This document shows positions 43,162-52,076 of a stretch of DNA of 64,000 nt, piece after piece. Position numbers and translations under genes: made by a program. Location: contig CALULQ010000014.1 in assembly GCA_944321525.1 (NCBI GenBank), positions 23,711 to 87,710 of the forward strand, given 5' to 3'. The DNA is from an uncultured Paraprevotella sp. Lineage in GTDB: Bacteria > Bacteroidota > Bacteroidia > Bacteroidales > Bacteroidaceae. Numbering within the stretch: the first letter of the stretch is position 1; each line of letters opens with the position of its first letter. The notes beneath the pieces were generated by a model that made no database searches, was not told the DNA's origin, and was given only the letters and a program-made list of their open reading frames with translations.

Positions 43162-46100
43162 ATTAAACGGCTAAGGAAAATAATCAGAATCCTCGTAGGT
43201 GTCGTCATTGGCATCTACCTGCTCTTGGTTGCACTGCTCCATATCCCGGCAGTGCAGAAGGGGATTACTGACATCGCTTCCGGAGCATTGGAAGACCTTT
43301 TACACACCGACGTGACGATCGGCCGTGTGGACTTAGGGTATTTCAACCGGGTCATACTCGACGACATCCGGGTCAAGGACCTGAACGACAAAGACCTTCT
43401 CCGGGCCGCCCGTCTGTCTGCCAAGATGGAGCTGACCGCTTTGCTGCACGGAAAAATCTCCATCTCTAACATCCAGTTCTATGGTTTCGACCTCCAGCTC
43501 TACCAACAGGCGGAAGGCGGGAAACCGAATTTCCAATTCCTCATCGACGCTTTCTCCAAAAAGGACAGCGCACCGTCGCGCCCCAACCTCCGCATCAACT
43601 CCATTCTCATCCGGCGCGGGCGGCTATCGTGGCACCGCCAATACCAGCCATCGACCGCAGGGCGCTTCAATCCCGACCACATCGTGATGGACAAAATCAG
43701 CGCCACCCTTTCCTTGAAGCACTACACGGCCGATTCCCTGAACATCAACGTAAAAAAGATTGCTTTCGAGGAACAGTCCGGCCTGCAGCTCAAGCAATTG
43801 TCATTCCGCTTCACGGCCAACGACCAACGGGCCGTGCTCCGCAACTTCCTCATCGAGCTTCCCCACTCCCGTCTGTCGCTCGCCCCCGTGTTCCTGCACT
43901 ACCGGCGCACGACGGACAGCCAAGGGAAACCGCGCTATGAGGATTTCAGTTTCCGCGGAAGCCTGCGCGAGGGGACGCTGGCCGCATCAGACTTCGCCCC
44001 CCTCTATCCCCTCTTGTCGCAAGGGGCCTTGAAGGAACTGCCGCTGCTGCATTGGGAAGCAAAGTTCAGCGGCGACCTCAAGCACATCCTCGTAGACCGC
44101 TTTGCCCTCCATGCCGACGACTATAGTTTCTGGCTCGACGCTCCACTCAGCATCAGCCAGTTGCAGGACCGTTCTTTCCGCACCGTCAAGGCGCGCATCG
44201 AGGAACTTGGTGTCAGTCCCGAAGGTATCAGTCAACTGGCAGAATGGAGCGCAGGCAGGAACAAACGATTGGGCGACTATCTCAACGCCTTGGGTTCACT
44301 GCGGGCCTACGGCACCGTGTCCTACGGCCAAGAGGAACTCAAGGGGCAACTGGAGTTGCACACGGCGCTGGGCAGCCTTGCTGCGTCCGGCTCTTTCTCC
44401 GGCCGCCGCGACATCACGGCCGAAGCACGCACGGAAGGATTCAACCTGGGCTTGTTGCTGGGGCGCGAGGAGGAACTTGGCGATGTGGCGTTCCACCTCT
44501 CGGGCGGCGGTTCGCTGAACCAAGGCAAGCTCCCTTCGCTCTCGTTCGAAGGCACGGTCGACAGGCTATTATATAAAGGATACGAATATCAAGGCATCCG
44601 GGTGGACGCCGACTACAAACGCGGCGGTTTCGGCGGCACGATAGCCATCGACGACCCCAACGTGTCGCTCACTGCGGCCGGGCAATTCAACGTCCAGTGC
44701 GCCATGCCTTACATCAAGGGCCGCACCTCCGTCCGCCATTTCAACCCGCACGCCCTCGGCCTCACCCCGAAGTACGACGGCACGGCGTTCCAAGGCGGAC
44801 TGCACGCCGACTTCCAAGGCAACGACATCGAAAACATGGAAGGCGTCATCCGCCTTGACAGTTTCCGCATGTCCACCGCCGAAGAGACCTATGCCCTGCG
44901 CCCCGTCGTGTTCGAAGCCACGCAGGCTCCGGGCAACCGCACCATCAGCCTGCACAGCGACTTCCTGCAGGCACGGATGGAAGGCAATTTCCGTCTGGCC
45001 ACACTGATTGCCCATTGCCGCCAACTGCTCCACGGCTACCTGCCCTCTTTCATCAAGGAGCCCCGCATACGGAAGGACCTCCCCGACGAGGTGGCCTTGC
45101 TCATGGACATCCGGAGCACCGAACCACTCGAAAGAATCCTGGGCGTCCCGCTGCAAATCCCGCAGCCCGGACACGTGAGCGGTTACTTCAACAGCCACAC
45201 GGGCGAGTTCGACTTCAACGCCGCCATCCCCTCGCTGAACTACAACGGGCAGCAACTGGACAGCATCATGGTGCTGGCCGGACTGGTGAACGACTCCGTC
45301 GTCTGCACGGCCGATTTCAAGAAAGACATCGGCAAGTCGCCCGTCGACTTCCGCCTGCTGGCCCGCGCCGCCTACGACCATGTCCACACCGGCCTGTCGT
45401 GGACCAATCACGGCGAGAAGGCCTACAAGGGCAGCATCGCCGCCGACACCCGCTTCGCGCAGGATGCCGGACAGAAGATGCTCACCTACATCCAGTTCCA
45501 CCCGTCGAGCATCATCATCAACGACTCGGTGTGGAACGTGCATGCCTCGGACATCCATATCGCCCCGGGGCATGTGGAAGTGGACAGCTTCACCATCGAC
45601 CAAGGCGACCGCCACCTCATCCTCGACGGGAAAGTGTCGGCCAACGCCACCGACTCCCTGACGGCCGACCTGAAAGACATCAACCTGGAATACGTGTTCA
45701 ACATCGTCAACTTCCACACGGTGGACTTCGGCGGGCTGGCCACCGGACGGGCCTACGCCGCCAACCTCATGGCCCATCCCGAAGTGGACGCCCGGCTCCA
45801 CGTGCAGGACTTCACCTTCAATAGCGCCTACCTGGGACAGATGAACGTACTCGGGGGATGGTCGAAAGAGAAAAACGCCATCACCCTGGACGCACACATC
45901 AACGACCCGGCCAACAGGAGCATGACGCGCGTGGAAGGAAACATCCGCATCGGTGCCCCGCCCAAAGGCGGCATCGACCTGACCATCAACACCGAGAACA
46001 TAGACCTGGCCTTCCTCAACCGCTACACGGAAGGCATCTTCAGCGGCCTGAACGGGCGGGCCTCGGGGTGGACGCGTGTGTTCGGCCCCTTCAAGGGCAT

Positions 46101-47649
46101 CAACCTGGAGGGCGACATGCTGGTGCACGAAGGCGGCATGAAGGTCATCTCCACCGGGGTGGACTACCACTTGGTGAACGACTCCGTCATCCTCCGCCCG
46201 GACAACATCTATTTCCACGATGCCAGAGTCTACGACCGGCACGGCGCGCCCGGCAAGGACGACCACTACGCCGTGGTCAACGGGGTGATGCGCCACACCC
46301 ACCTGTCGAACATGAGCTACGAGTTCGACATCGAAGCGCGCAACATCTTGGGCTACGACATAAAGGACTTCGGCGACGAAGTGTTCTGCGGCACAGCCTA
46401 TGCCACCGGCCACATCGGCTTCAACGGGCAGGTGGGACGGCTGAACGTCGACATCGACGCCCGTCCGGAAAACGGCACGGAATTCACCTACAACCTGGCT
46501 TCGCCCGCCACGCTCGACGACGACCTCTTCATCACCTACAAGGCACCGCGCGACAGCACCGGCGCGACAACACCATTGCTGCCCCCGGCCCCGGAAGAAC
46601 CGGAAATCGACATGGTCATCAACTTCCGCCTCGACCTGACGCCGGACGCCACCATGAAGATTCTCATGGACCCCAAGGCGGGCGACTACATCGCCCTGAA
46701 CGGCCACGGCAACATCCGCGCCACCTATTATAATAAGGGCGACTTCACCATCTATGGCACCTACACCATCGACCGCGGCATCTACAAGCTCTCGCTGCAG
46801 GACGTCATCCGCAAGGACTTCGTCTTCAACCCCGGGGGCACCATCATCTTCAGCGGGCCGCCCACCGAGGCCGACCTCAACCTGCAGGCCGTCTACACCG
46901 TGCCGTCGGTGTCGCTGAACGACCTGAGCGCCCGCTCCACCTTCAGCCAGAACAACGTGCGGGTGAACTGCCTGATGAACCTCGGCGGAAAAGCGATGGC
47001 ACCGCAAATCAGCTTCGACTTCGACATCCCCAACGTCAACGAGGACGAAAAGCAGATGGTGCGCAGCCTCATCAGCACGGAAGAGGAGAAAAACATGCAG
47101 GTCATCTACCTGCTCGGCATCGGGCGCTTCTACACCTACGACTACAACAACGCCGACCAGAGCCAATCCTCGGTGGCCATGAAGTCGCTGCTCTCCTCCA
47201 CGCTCAGCGGACAGCTCAACCAGATGTTCTCCAACATCCTGGGCAACAACAGCAACTGGAACATCGGCACCAACCTGAGCACGGGCGAAGTGGGCTGGAG
47301 CGACATGGACGTGGAGGGACTCCTCTCGGGACGGTTGCTCAACAACCGCCTGCTCATCAACGGCAACTTCGGCTACCGGGACAACAACACGACATCGACG
47401 AGCAACTTCATCGGGGACTTCGACCTGCAATGGCTGCTCACCCCGAACGGGAACGTCAGCCTGAAGGCTTACAGCAAGACCAACGACCGCTACTTCACCA
47501 AGTCGTCGCTCACCACGCAGGGCATCGGCATCGCCGTGAAGCGCGACTTCGGCTCCTGGCGCGACATCCTGCGCAACTTCGTCCCCAAGAAACGCCGGCA
47601 GGCCGCCAACGCCGGCGATACCGGCCGCCCGGCGACGACATCGCACTAA
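43162..47649 (+). CDS. tamB: Translocation and assembly module protein TamB (AsmA-like), probable ATT start
   Basis: 1495 residues from the ATT at 43162. That start yields IKRLRKIIRILVGVVIGIY as an anchor helix. The only other start in frame near the 5' end, TTG at 43225, would cut the helix in half. No ATG or GTG exists between the upstream stop (43150) and 43225. The body is long and beta-rich, and the C-terminal 300 residues (NLGGKAMAPQISFDFDIPN and GIAVKRDFGSWRDILR regions) match the TamB C-terminal domain. Family members bridge inner and outer membranes and move phospholipids or assemble outer-membrane proteins. guaD begins 10 bp downstream. Confidence 0.88.
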   Translation: MKRLRKIIRILVGVVIGIYLLLVALLHIPAVQKGITDIASGALEDLLHTDVTIGRVDLGYFNRVILDDIRVKDLNDKDLLRAARLSAKMELTALLHGKISISNIQFYGFDLQLYQQAEGGKPNFQFLIDAFSKKDSAPSRPNLRINSILIRRGRLSWHRQYQPSTAGRFNPDHIVMDKISATLSLKHYTADSLNINVKKIAFEEQSGLQLKQLSFRFTANDQRAVLRNFLIELPHSRLSLAPVFLHYRRTTDSQGKPRYEDFSFRGSLREGTLAASDFAPLYPLLSQGALKELPLLHWEAKFSGDLKHILVDRFALHADDYSFWLDAPLSISQLQDRSFRTVKARIEELGVSPEGISQLAEWSAGRNKRLGDYLNALGSLRAYGTVSYGQEELKGQLELHTALGSLAASGSFSGRRDITAEARTEGFNLGLLLGREEELGDVAFHLSGGGSLNQGKLPSLSFEGTVDRLLYKGYEYQGIRVDADYKRGGFGGTIAIDDPNVSLTAAGQFNVQCAMPYIKGRTSVRHFNPHALGLTPKYDGTAFQGGLHADFQGNDIENMEGVIRLDSFRMSTAEETYALRPVVFEATQAPGNRTISLHSDFLQARMEGNFRLATLIAHCRQLLHGYLPSFIKEPRIRKDLPDEVALLMDIRSTEPLERILGVPLQIPQPGHVSGYFNSHTGEFDFNAAIPSLNYNGQQLDSIMVLAGLVNDSVVCTADFKKDIGKSPVDFRLLARAAYDHVHTGLSWTNHGEKAYKGSIAADTRFAQDAGQKMLTYIQFHPSSIIINDSVWNVHASDIHIAPGHVEVDSFTIDQGDRHLILDGKVSANATDSLTADLKDINLEYVFNIVNFHTVDFGGLATGRAYAANLMAHPEVDARLHVQDFTFNSAYLGQMNVLGGWSKEKNAITLDAHINDPANRSMTRVEGNIRIGAPPKGGIDLTINTENIDLAFLNRYTEGIFSGLNGRASGWTRVFGPFKGINLEGDMLVHEGGMKVISTGVDYHLVNDSVILRPDNIYFHDARVYDRHGAPGKDDHYAVVNGVMRHTHLSNMSYEFDIEARNILGYDIKDFGDEVFCGTAYATGHIGFNGQVGRLNVDIDARPENGTEFTYNLASPATLDDDLFITYKAPRDSTGATTPLLPPAPEEPEIDMVINFRLDLTPDATMKILMDPKAGDYIALNGHGNIRATYYNKGDFTIYGTYTIDRGIYKLSLQDVIRKDFVFNPGGTIIFSGPPTEADLNLQAVYTVPSVSLNDLSARSTFSQNNVRVNCLMNLGGKAMAPQISFDFDIPNVNEDEKQMVRSLISTEEEKNMQVIYLLGIGRFYTYDYNNADQSQSSVAMKSLLSSTLSGQLNQMFSNILGNNSNWNIGTNLSTGEVGWSDMDVEGLLSGRLLNNRLLINGNFGYRDNNTTSTSNFIGDFDLQWLLTPNGNVSLKAYSKTNDRYFTKSSLTTQGIGIAVKRDFGSWRDILRNFVPKKRRQAANAGDTGRPATTSH

Positions 47650-47659
47650 ACCCTAAGAT

Positions 47660-48127
47660 ATGGAACAAAAAGACTTCATGCGAAAAGCCATCGGGCTTTC
47701 CATCGAAAACGTGAAAAACGGCGGCGGTCCCTTCGGCGCCGTCATCGTGAAAGACGGCGAAATCATCGCCACGGGCACCAACCGCGTCACGGCCAACAAC
47801 GACCCCACGGCCCACGCCGAGGTGAGCGCCATCCGCGAAGCCTGCCGCAAGCTGGGCACCTTCGACCTCTCGGGATGCGAAATCTACACCTCCTGCGAGC
47901 CGTGCCCCATGTGCCTCGGCGCCATCTACTGGGCCCGCCTGGACAAGATTTACTACGGCAACAATAAGGCCGACGCCGCAGCCATCGGTTTCGACGACTC
48001 GTTCATCTACGACGAACTGGCCCTGCCCCGCGACCGGCGCACGAAGGCCATGGAAGAACTGCTGCCCGAAGAGGCCATCAAGGCTTTCAGGCTGTGGCAG
48101 GCGACCGACGACAAGACGGAATACTGA
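47660..48127 (+). CDS. guaD: Guanine deaminase, cytidine deaminase fold
   Basis: 155 residues. Zinc site HAE near 51-53 in DPTAHAEVSAIR, with SCEPCPMCLGAIYWAR near 78-92 supplying the two Cys ligands. The phrases GGPFGAVIVKDG, CLGAIYWARL and FDDSFIYDEL are those of the short B. subtilis-type guanine deaminase, and are different from TadA. It converts guanine to xanthine in purine salvage or catabolism. It is cotranscribed with tamB, with no evident functional link. A terminator follows. Confidence 0.88.
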   Translation: MEQKDFMRKAIGLSIENVKNGGGPFGAVIVKDGEIIATGTNRVTANNDPTAHAEVSAIREACRKLGTFDLSGCEIYTSCEPCPMCLGAIYWARLDKIYYGNNKADAAAIGFDDSFIYDELALPRDRRTKAMEELLPEEAIKAFRLWQATDDKTEY

Positions 48128-48147
48128 CCCCGCGCCCCGCAAGACAC

Positions 48148-48206
48148 GCGGCGGAAAGCCCTGCGCCCGCTCCCGGGCCGGGATTTCCGCCGCATATCGT
48201 TTTTTA
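48148..48206 (+). terminator. Intrinsic terminator of the tamB-guaD operon
   Basis: A 10-bp stem GCGGCGGAAA with TTTCCGCCGC, and TTTTTT at 48200-48205, six bases after the stem. Confidence 0.82.
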
Positions 48207-48252
48207 CACACAAATTCTTACCGTTTTTTCCATTTCTTCCGAAAAATTTGTC

Positions 48253-48260
48253 TAATTTTG
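48253..48260 (+). promoter_or_regulatory. -7 element of the candidate structured RNA
   Basis: TAATTTTG, matching TAnnTTTG. A transcript would begin near 48266. The -33 region is only T-rich. Confidence 0.6.
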
Positions 48261-48265
48261 CCCAC

Positions 48266-48493
48266 GTGATGCCGTTGCGAAGCGTCGCGGCGCACCCTCT
48301 TTGTGGGTATCGAATTGCATTTGCTGCATATTCTTGTCAATGTTGAAACCTAGGAAATTTCAAACAGAAGTACGATGAGAACGTGCGAGTGGATGCCTGT
48401 GTCATGCGCAGGCTTCCTGTTTCCGCCGTTTCCGTACTTCAGGTTTTCCTAGGACCTCAACATTAGAACGTCGGGATGAGGTCTGCGCTTTTT
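48266..48493 (+). ncRNA. ssrS: Candidate rod-shaped non-coding RNA, 6S-like (Bacteroidales-1 type)
   Basis: About 228 nt between its own -7 box and terminator. The core folds as a long interrupted hairpin: AATGTTGA with TCAACATT, CCTAGGAAA with TTTCCTAGG, GAAGTACG with CGTACTTC, and an apical GCCTG/CAGGC stem, separated by internal loops. This is the shape of 6S RNA, which mimics an open promoter and binds RNA polymerase. The Rfam motif Bacteroidales-1, described as having a phylum-type promoter and a terminator, is the family I suspect; I recall it has since been equated with 6S. Identity is by layout, not by search. Confidence 0.6.
48453..48493 (+). terminator. Terminator of the candidate RNA
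   Basis: GACCTCA at 48453-48459 and TGAGGTC at 48477-48483 form a 7-bp stem, then TGCGC and TTTTT. The left arm overlaps the base of the rod, so the two folds compete. Confidence 0.6.
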
Positions 48494-48590
48494 ATTCCCA
48501 TAACCTTGCCGCCTTTCTCCCCCGTGTTCACAAGTCCCACATGCGAAAAAAAAACAAGAAAACAACTTCATACTAACTTAACAGAAACAG

Positions 48591-49898
48591 ATGGAACATG
48601 TCAAAAACATCATTTCGCGGATATTCGCCACGGGGAAAAAAGAAGGAAGCGACCGCGAGCCCCGCAACGGAACTTGCGGGGAACAGGCCCGCTGGACACT
48701 GGACCCCACCACGGGCGAACTACACATCAGCGGCTCCGGACGCCTCTACGACTTCCGGGGCGACAAGAAAATCCCGTGGGAAAAGCACCTGTCTATCATC
48801 CGGAAAGCATACATCGACGATGGCATCACCTACATCGGCTTCCAGGCCTTCGCCTACGGCACGGCCCTGACCGAGGTGCGCCTGCCGTCCAGCCTCGCCG
48901 CCATCGGGGTGCAAGCCTTCGCCTACTGCAAGTCGCTTTCCGCAGTGCGGCTGCCCGAAGGCGTGGGCAGCCTGGGCGACTACGCCTTTTCCCATTGCTA
49001 CGGCCTGCGCGAGGCGGTGCTCCCCTCCTCCCTGCGCCACATCGGCAAGGGCGCCTTCTGCTCCTGCCAGAGCCTGCAACGGGTGAGCCTGCCCGACGGC
49101 ATCACCGAAATAGGCAGCCAGGCATTTGCCGACTGCAAGCACCTGTCCGAGGTGGAACTGCCGCCCCGCCTGACGCGGCTGAAGAGTTATTGCTTCTCCG
49201 GCTGCTCTTCGCTCGCGTCGCTCCACCTGCCGCCATCGGCAGCCCACATCGGCGATTACGCCTTCTCCGGTTGCTCGGCCCTGACGTCCGTCAGCCTGCC
49301 CGAAGGGGTGGCCGACGTGGGCGTACAGGCTTTTGCCGACTGCCGCTCCCTGCGGCAAGTCGCCTTCCCCGCCTCGCTCCACCGCCTGGCTCCCCGCGTC
49401 CTCGCCGGCTGCCGTTCCCTCTGCTCCCTGTGGCTGCCCTTCCCGGGCAGCGGCACCGCGTCGGCCTTTTCCTGTTTCGGTGAGCTCTTCGGCACAACGC
49501 CCGACACCGAGATGCGGCAGACGCCGCAAGAGGCAGACGAGGGGAAGGAAACCAACTACTACCTGCCGGCATCGCTCACCGAACTGCACATCCTGGAAGG
49601 CTGCGAAGTCATCCCGCCCCGCTGCCTGTCCCACTGCTACTGCCTGCACGAGCTCCACCTGCCGGCGTCGCTCTACCTTGTCGGGCATCGCGCCTTTGCA
49701 GGTTGCGCCGGGCTGACCGCCATCTTCAGCCATGCGCCAGAACCGCCCTCGATTCATGCCGACACGTTCGAAGGCGTCCGCCCCAACGCATGCCAGGTGC
49801 ACGTACCCGCCGGTTGCGGCGAAGCCTACCGGCAAGCCCAATACTGGAACAGTTTCCCGCACATCGAAGAAACCAGCGCCGGCGGAGCGGGAAGTTAG
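48591..49898 (+). CDS. BspA-type leucine-rich repeat protein without signal peptide
   Basis: 435 residues. After a short N-terminal part (WTLDPTTGELHISGSGRL), about 12 repeats of 22-24 residues follow the BspA/LRR_5 pattern, for example L-x-x-I-G-x-x-A-F-x-x-C-x-x-L-x-x-V-x-L-P. The repeats are Cys-rich (AFAYC, AFSHC, AFCSC). BspA proteins are usually exported and bind host matrix, but this one starts MEHVKNIISRIFATG with no signal peptide and no sorting domain, so it may be cytoplasmic or exported in another way. A terminator follows. Confidence 0.85.
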   Translation: MEHVKNIISRIFATGKKEGSDREPRNGTCGEQARWTLDPTTGELHISGSGRLYDFRGDKKIPWEKHLSIIRKAYIDDGITYIGFQAFAYGTALTEVRLPSSLAAIGVQAFAYCKSLSAVRLPEGVGSLGDYAFSHCYGLREAVLPSSLRHIGKGAFCSCQSLQRVSLPDGITEIGSQAFADCKHLSEVELPPRLTRLKSYCFSGCSSLASLHLPPSAAHIGDYAFSGCSALTSVSLPEGVADVGVQAFADCRSLRQVAFPASLHRLAPRVLAGCRSLCSLWLPFPGSGTASAFSCFGELFGTTPDTEMRQTPQEADEGKETNYYLPASLTELHILEGCEVIPPRCLSHCYCLHELHLPASLYLVGHRAFAGCAGLTAIFSHAPEPPSIHADTFEGVRPNACQVHVPAGCGEAYRQAQYWNSFPHIEETSAGGAGS

Positions 49899-49934
49899 CC
49901 TCCGTCCGGCGGAAGCCCCTTGGTTTTGTTCCCT

Positions 49935-49988
49935 CCCTTGCAACGCGGTCCGCAAGCCACTTACGACCGCTTCCGCAAGGGAATTTTT
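49935..49988 (+). terminator. Terminator of the leucine-rich repeat gene
   Basis: CCCTTGC and GCAAGGG as outer stem, GCGGTC and GACCGC as inner stem, then TTTTT at 49984-49988. Confidence 0.8.
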
Positions 49989-50079
49989 CGTAGCACGCGC
50001 CGCCCTCCTTCCCCTTGAAAAAACTCAACCCCTCCGGCAAAGGAAGATTTCCCCTGCCGGAATGCGGAAGCACGGCATG

Positions 50080-50172
50080 CGGAAAACGACGCAGCACTTT
50101 GCGGAAAGCATTCGAGTACTCTGCGGCAAGTACTCGAGTACTCTCCGCAGAGTACTACACGGTACTGCGGAA
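50080..50172 (+). repeat. Intergenic 22-bp-unit repeat element, copy E (three units)
   Basis: The core is 50094-50155: GCACTTTGCGGAAA, GCATTCGA, GTACTCTGCGGCAA, GTACTCGA, GTACTCTCCGCAGA, GTAC. The first unit has two GTAC-to-GC changes. The right end is atypical (TACACGGTACTGCGG), so this copy may be truncated or rearranged. Confidence 0.88.
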
Positions 50173-50234
50173 GTCTCATTTCCGCCCGCAGGAAGAATTT
50201 TTTTCATTTGGCTGAAATTTGTATACGCTTGGTT

Positions 50235-50266
50235 TTTGGAACTTCCGCCCGAATGCGCTTATTTTG
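50235..50266 (+). promoter_or_regulatory. Promoter of the DUF1573 gene
   Basis: TTTG at 50235-50238, a 20-bp spacer and TTATTTTG at 50259-50266, one mismatch from TAnnTTTG, 50 bp before the ATG. Confidence 0.6.
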
Positions 50267-50316
50267 CAGCCATCGAACGGCCATCGCATCCGCATGCGAC
50301 CGAAAAGAAGACAAGA

Positions 50317-51441
50317 ATGAAAGAACTCGTGAAACGCCTGCGCGCCGTCCTCGCCACAGCCTGCCTGCTGGGGCTCTCCCCGTCCTGCACCACCCCGCCC
50401 CAAGAAGTGGTGGAGGGGATGGACTTCGCGGCCCTCACGGAAATGGCCCGGGCCGACGGACAAAACTTCTGCATCGCATTGGTGGACACCACCGACATCA
50501 CCTCGCAAATCTACCTGCGGCGACTGAAGGAGACGGCCACGCCGGGACGCTTCTGCCTGGTCTACAAGGACTTCACGAAGAGCAATGCCTACGAGCAATG
50601 GCTCTTCTCCAACGCCGCGCCCGTCACGTGCGTATTCTCCCCCCACGGCCGACTGATTGACATCATCCCCGGGGCGTCCCGCAAATGTTTCAGCTGCATC
50701 GGGCAGGTGGTCCGGACGGGCAAAATGACGCAGGAACTGGCCTACTACAACAACTTCGGGGCAGAGAAACAGGAACTCATCCCCCTGCTCGACGAAGTCA
50801 TGCAGGCCAGGCTCCGATTGGACCGCGGCGAAGACGCCACCGAAGAACTGCGGAAGGCCAAGCGGCAGATGGACTACCCCTATCTGGCCTACCTCGACAT
50901 GCAAAACGCCTTGCGCAACGGCTGCCAGGCCCGCGCCGACTCCCTGGCCGGACGGCTATTGGACTGCGAGGGCGACTTGGAGCTGGAGCTGTATCCCGAG
51001 CTCCTCATCGCCGCCCTGCGCACCCTCCATCCCGAACGCGACATCGCCCGCGAAGCGCGGCTGGAGGCGCCGTCCGTCGTCCGCTTGGGCGACTGCGAGC
51101 AGGGCGTGCCCCGCCCGTTCCGCCTCCCGCTCACCAACGCGGGGCAGCAAAGCCTCAGCGTGGAGGGAATCGAAATGAGCTGTTCGTGCCTGGAACTGTT
51201 CGACGACATGGATTTTACCCTGGCCCCGGGGGAAACCAAGGAACTGGAAATGGAATTCACCGCAGACCAGGAAAAACGAATCGAACGGGAAATCATCGTC
51301 CGCAACAGCGGACTCTTCCCCGTCAGACGCATCAGAATCATAGCCAACGGACGGCCGCCCGCAAAACCGGAACGGCACAAGCGGGAGCCGGCCGCGAAGC
51401 ATCATAACCCATTTATCCACTTAAAACCACAACAGCAATGA
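50317..51441 (+). CDS. DUF1573 domain lipoprotein
   Basis: 374 residues from the ATG at 50317; the open frame runs far upstream only because the repeat region lacks stops. Signal and lipobox: MKELVKRLRAVLATACLLGL then SPSC. Residues about 30-150 have a thioredoxin-like flavour without a CxxC motif (FCIALVDTTD). The C-terminal part, about 245-345, is a DUF1573 immunoglobulin-like domain with MSCSCLELF carrying a CSC motif and LAPGETKELEMEF. In Bacteroidota such proteins lie beside NVEALA-type lipoproteins and thioredoxin-fold proteins, as here. It is probably periplasmic or outer-membrane anchored; the exact function is unknown. The stop overlaps the next gene's start. Confidence 0.85.
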   Translation: MKELVKRLRAVLATACLLGLSPSCTTPPQEVVEGMDFAALTEMARADGQNFCIALVDTTDITSQIYLRRLKETATPGRFCLVYKDFTKSNAYEQWLFSNAAPVTCVFSPHGRLIDIIPGASRKCFSCIGQVVRTGKMTQELAYYNNFGAEKQELIPLLDEVMQARLRLDRGEDATEELRKAKRQMDYPYLAYLDMQNALRNGCQARADSLAGRLLDCEGDLELELYPELLIAALRTLHPERDIAREARLEAPSVVRLGDCEQGVPRPFRLPLTNAGQQSLSVEGIEMSCSCLELFDDMDFTLAPGETKELEMEFTADQEKRIEREIIVRNSGLFPVRRIRIIANGRPPAKPERHKREPAAKHHNPFIHLKPQQQ

Positions 51442-51956
51442 AAAACGTAAAATCCATCCTCGGACTGAGCCTCATGGCCGGAGCTTTCGCCCTGGCTGGC
51501 TGCAACAACAAGACTGCATAAGAAAGCAACCTCACGCCACAAGAACAACAACTCGACCTGCGCGCCCCCAGCGGTGAACAGATTGCAACGGACGTGGCGG
51601 AACTGAAAGAACTGATGGTCCCCCACGTGGAAGCCACCCAACAGGAACACAAGGACTTCGTCATCGACGAAATCCGCTACCAGCTGTGGGAAAAAGGCTA
51701 CATGGCGGAGGTCATCTATACCACGAACGACGGCGCCTCGAGCAACGTGGTGTTCGTCCAGCAGCCGGCGGGACTGAAAGTCACGTCGGGCGATGAAACG
51801 TCCGGCGAGTCGGGCAAGGCGTCCTATTCCTGCATGCCCAACGAATCCGAGACGTGCTCAGGCGGCAGGCTGGCCATAAGCCCCGAAGGCGATTTGTCCT
51901 GCGTGTGCGACAAAGGGCAGACCGAAGGCTGCTCGCTGCACGAAATCAAGTACTGA
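51438..51956 (+). pseudogene. NVEALA-like lipoprotein interrupted by an in-frame TAA
   Basis: ATG at 51438 overlaps the DUF1573 stop by 4 bp. It encodes MKNVKSILGLSLMAGAFALAGC, a lipoprotein signal, then NNKTA and TAA at 51519-51521. The same frame continues for another 144 codons to 51956 without further stops, with a well-formed Cys-rich C-terminus (SCMPNESETCSGG, LSCVCDKGQ) like NVEALA-type secreted peptides. Removing the one stop gives a 172-residue protein. A nonsense mutation, a sequencing error or stop read-through are the options. The following gene starts 120 bp later. Confidence 0.75.
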
Positions 51957-51999
51957 AACAGGCGGCGCAATGACAGGCTGACATTCATCGCGCTCCTCA

Positions 52000-52042
52000 A
52001 AAGCCGGAACCTCCCGGGAAGGCCCCGAAAGGCTCCGGCTTT
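52000..52042 (+). other. Hairpin between the lipoprotein and the thioredoxin-fold gene
   Basis: AAAGCCGGA at 52000-52008 pairs with TCCGGCTTT at 52034-52042. Only three T follow the stem GC, so termination would be weak or partial. Confidence 0.45.
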
Positions 52043-52076
52043 CATCCGATTCAAAACAACAAAAGACGACGGAAAC

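Larger units (their letters stand above)
48128..48590. other. Intergenic region holding a terminator and a structured RNA
   Basis: No protein gene is supported. The guaD terminator, a strong -7 box and a candidate non-coding RNA with its own terminator account for 48148-48493. The remaining 97 bp before the leucine-rich repeat gene are A-rich with no clear promoter. Confidence 0.6.
49899..50316. other. Intergenic region before the DUF1573 gene
   Basis: Contains the terminator of the leucine-rich repeat gene, a small hairpin (TCCGGCA with TGCCGGA near 50033-50061), a three-unit 22-bp repeat element and the promoter of the next gene. No gene seen. Confidence 0.6.

Noticed and set aside
47660..48127. 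tRNA adenosine deaminase TadA
   Set aside because: The same fold, but the phrases GGPFGAVIVKDG, CLGAIYWAR and FDDSFIY are those of guanine deaminase.
49732..51441. A 569-residue version of the DUF1573 protein
   Set aside because: The extra N-terminal part runs through the previous gene in another frame and through a repeat element. The true start at 50317 gives a lipoprotein signal.
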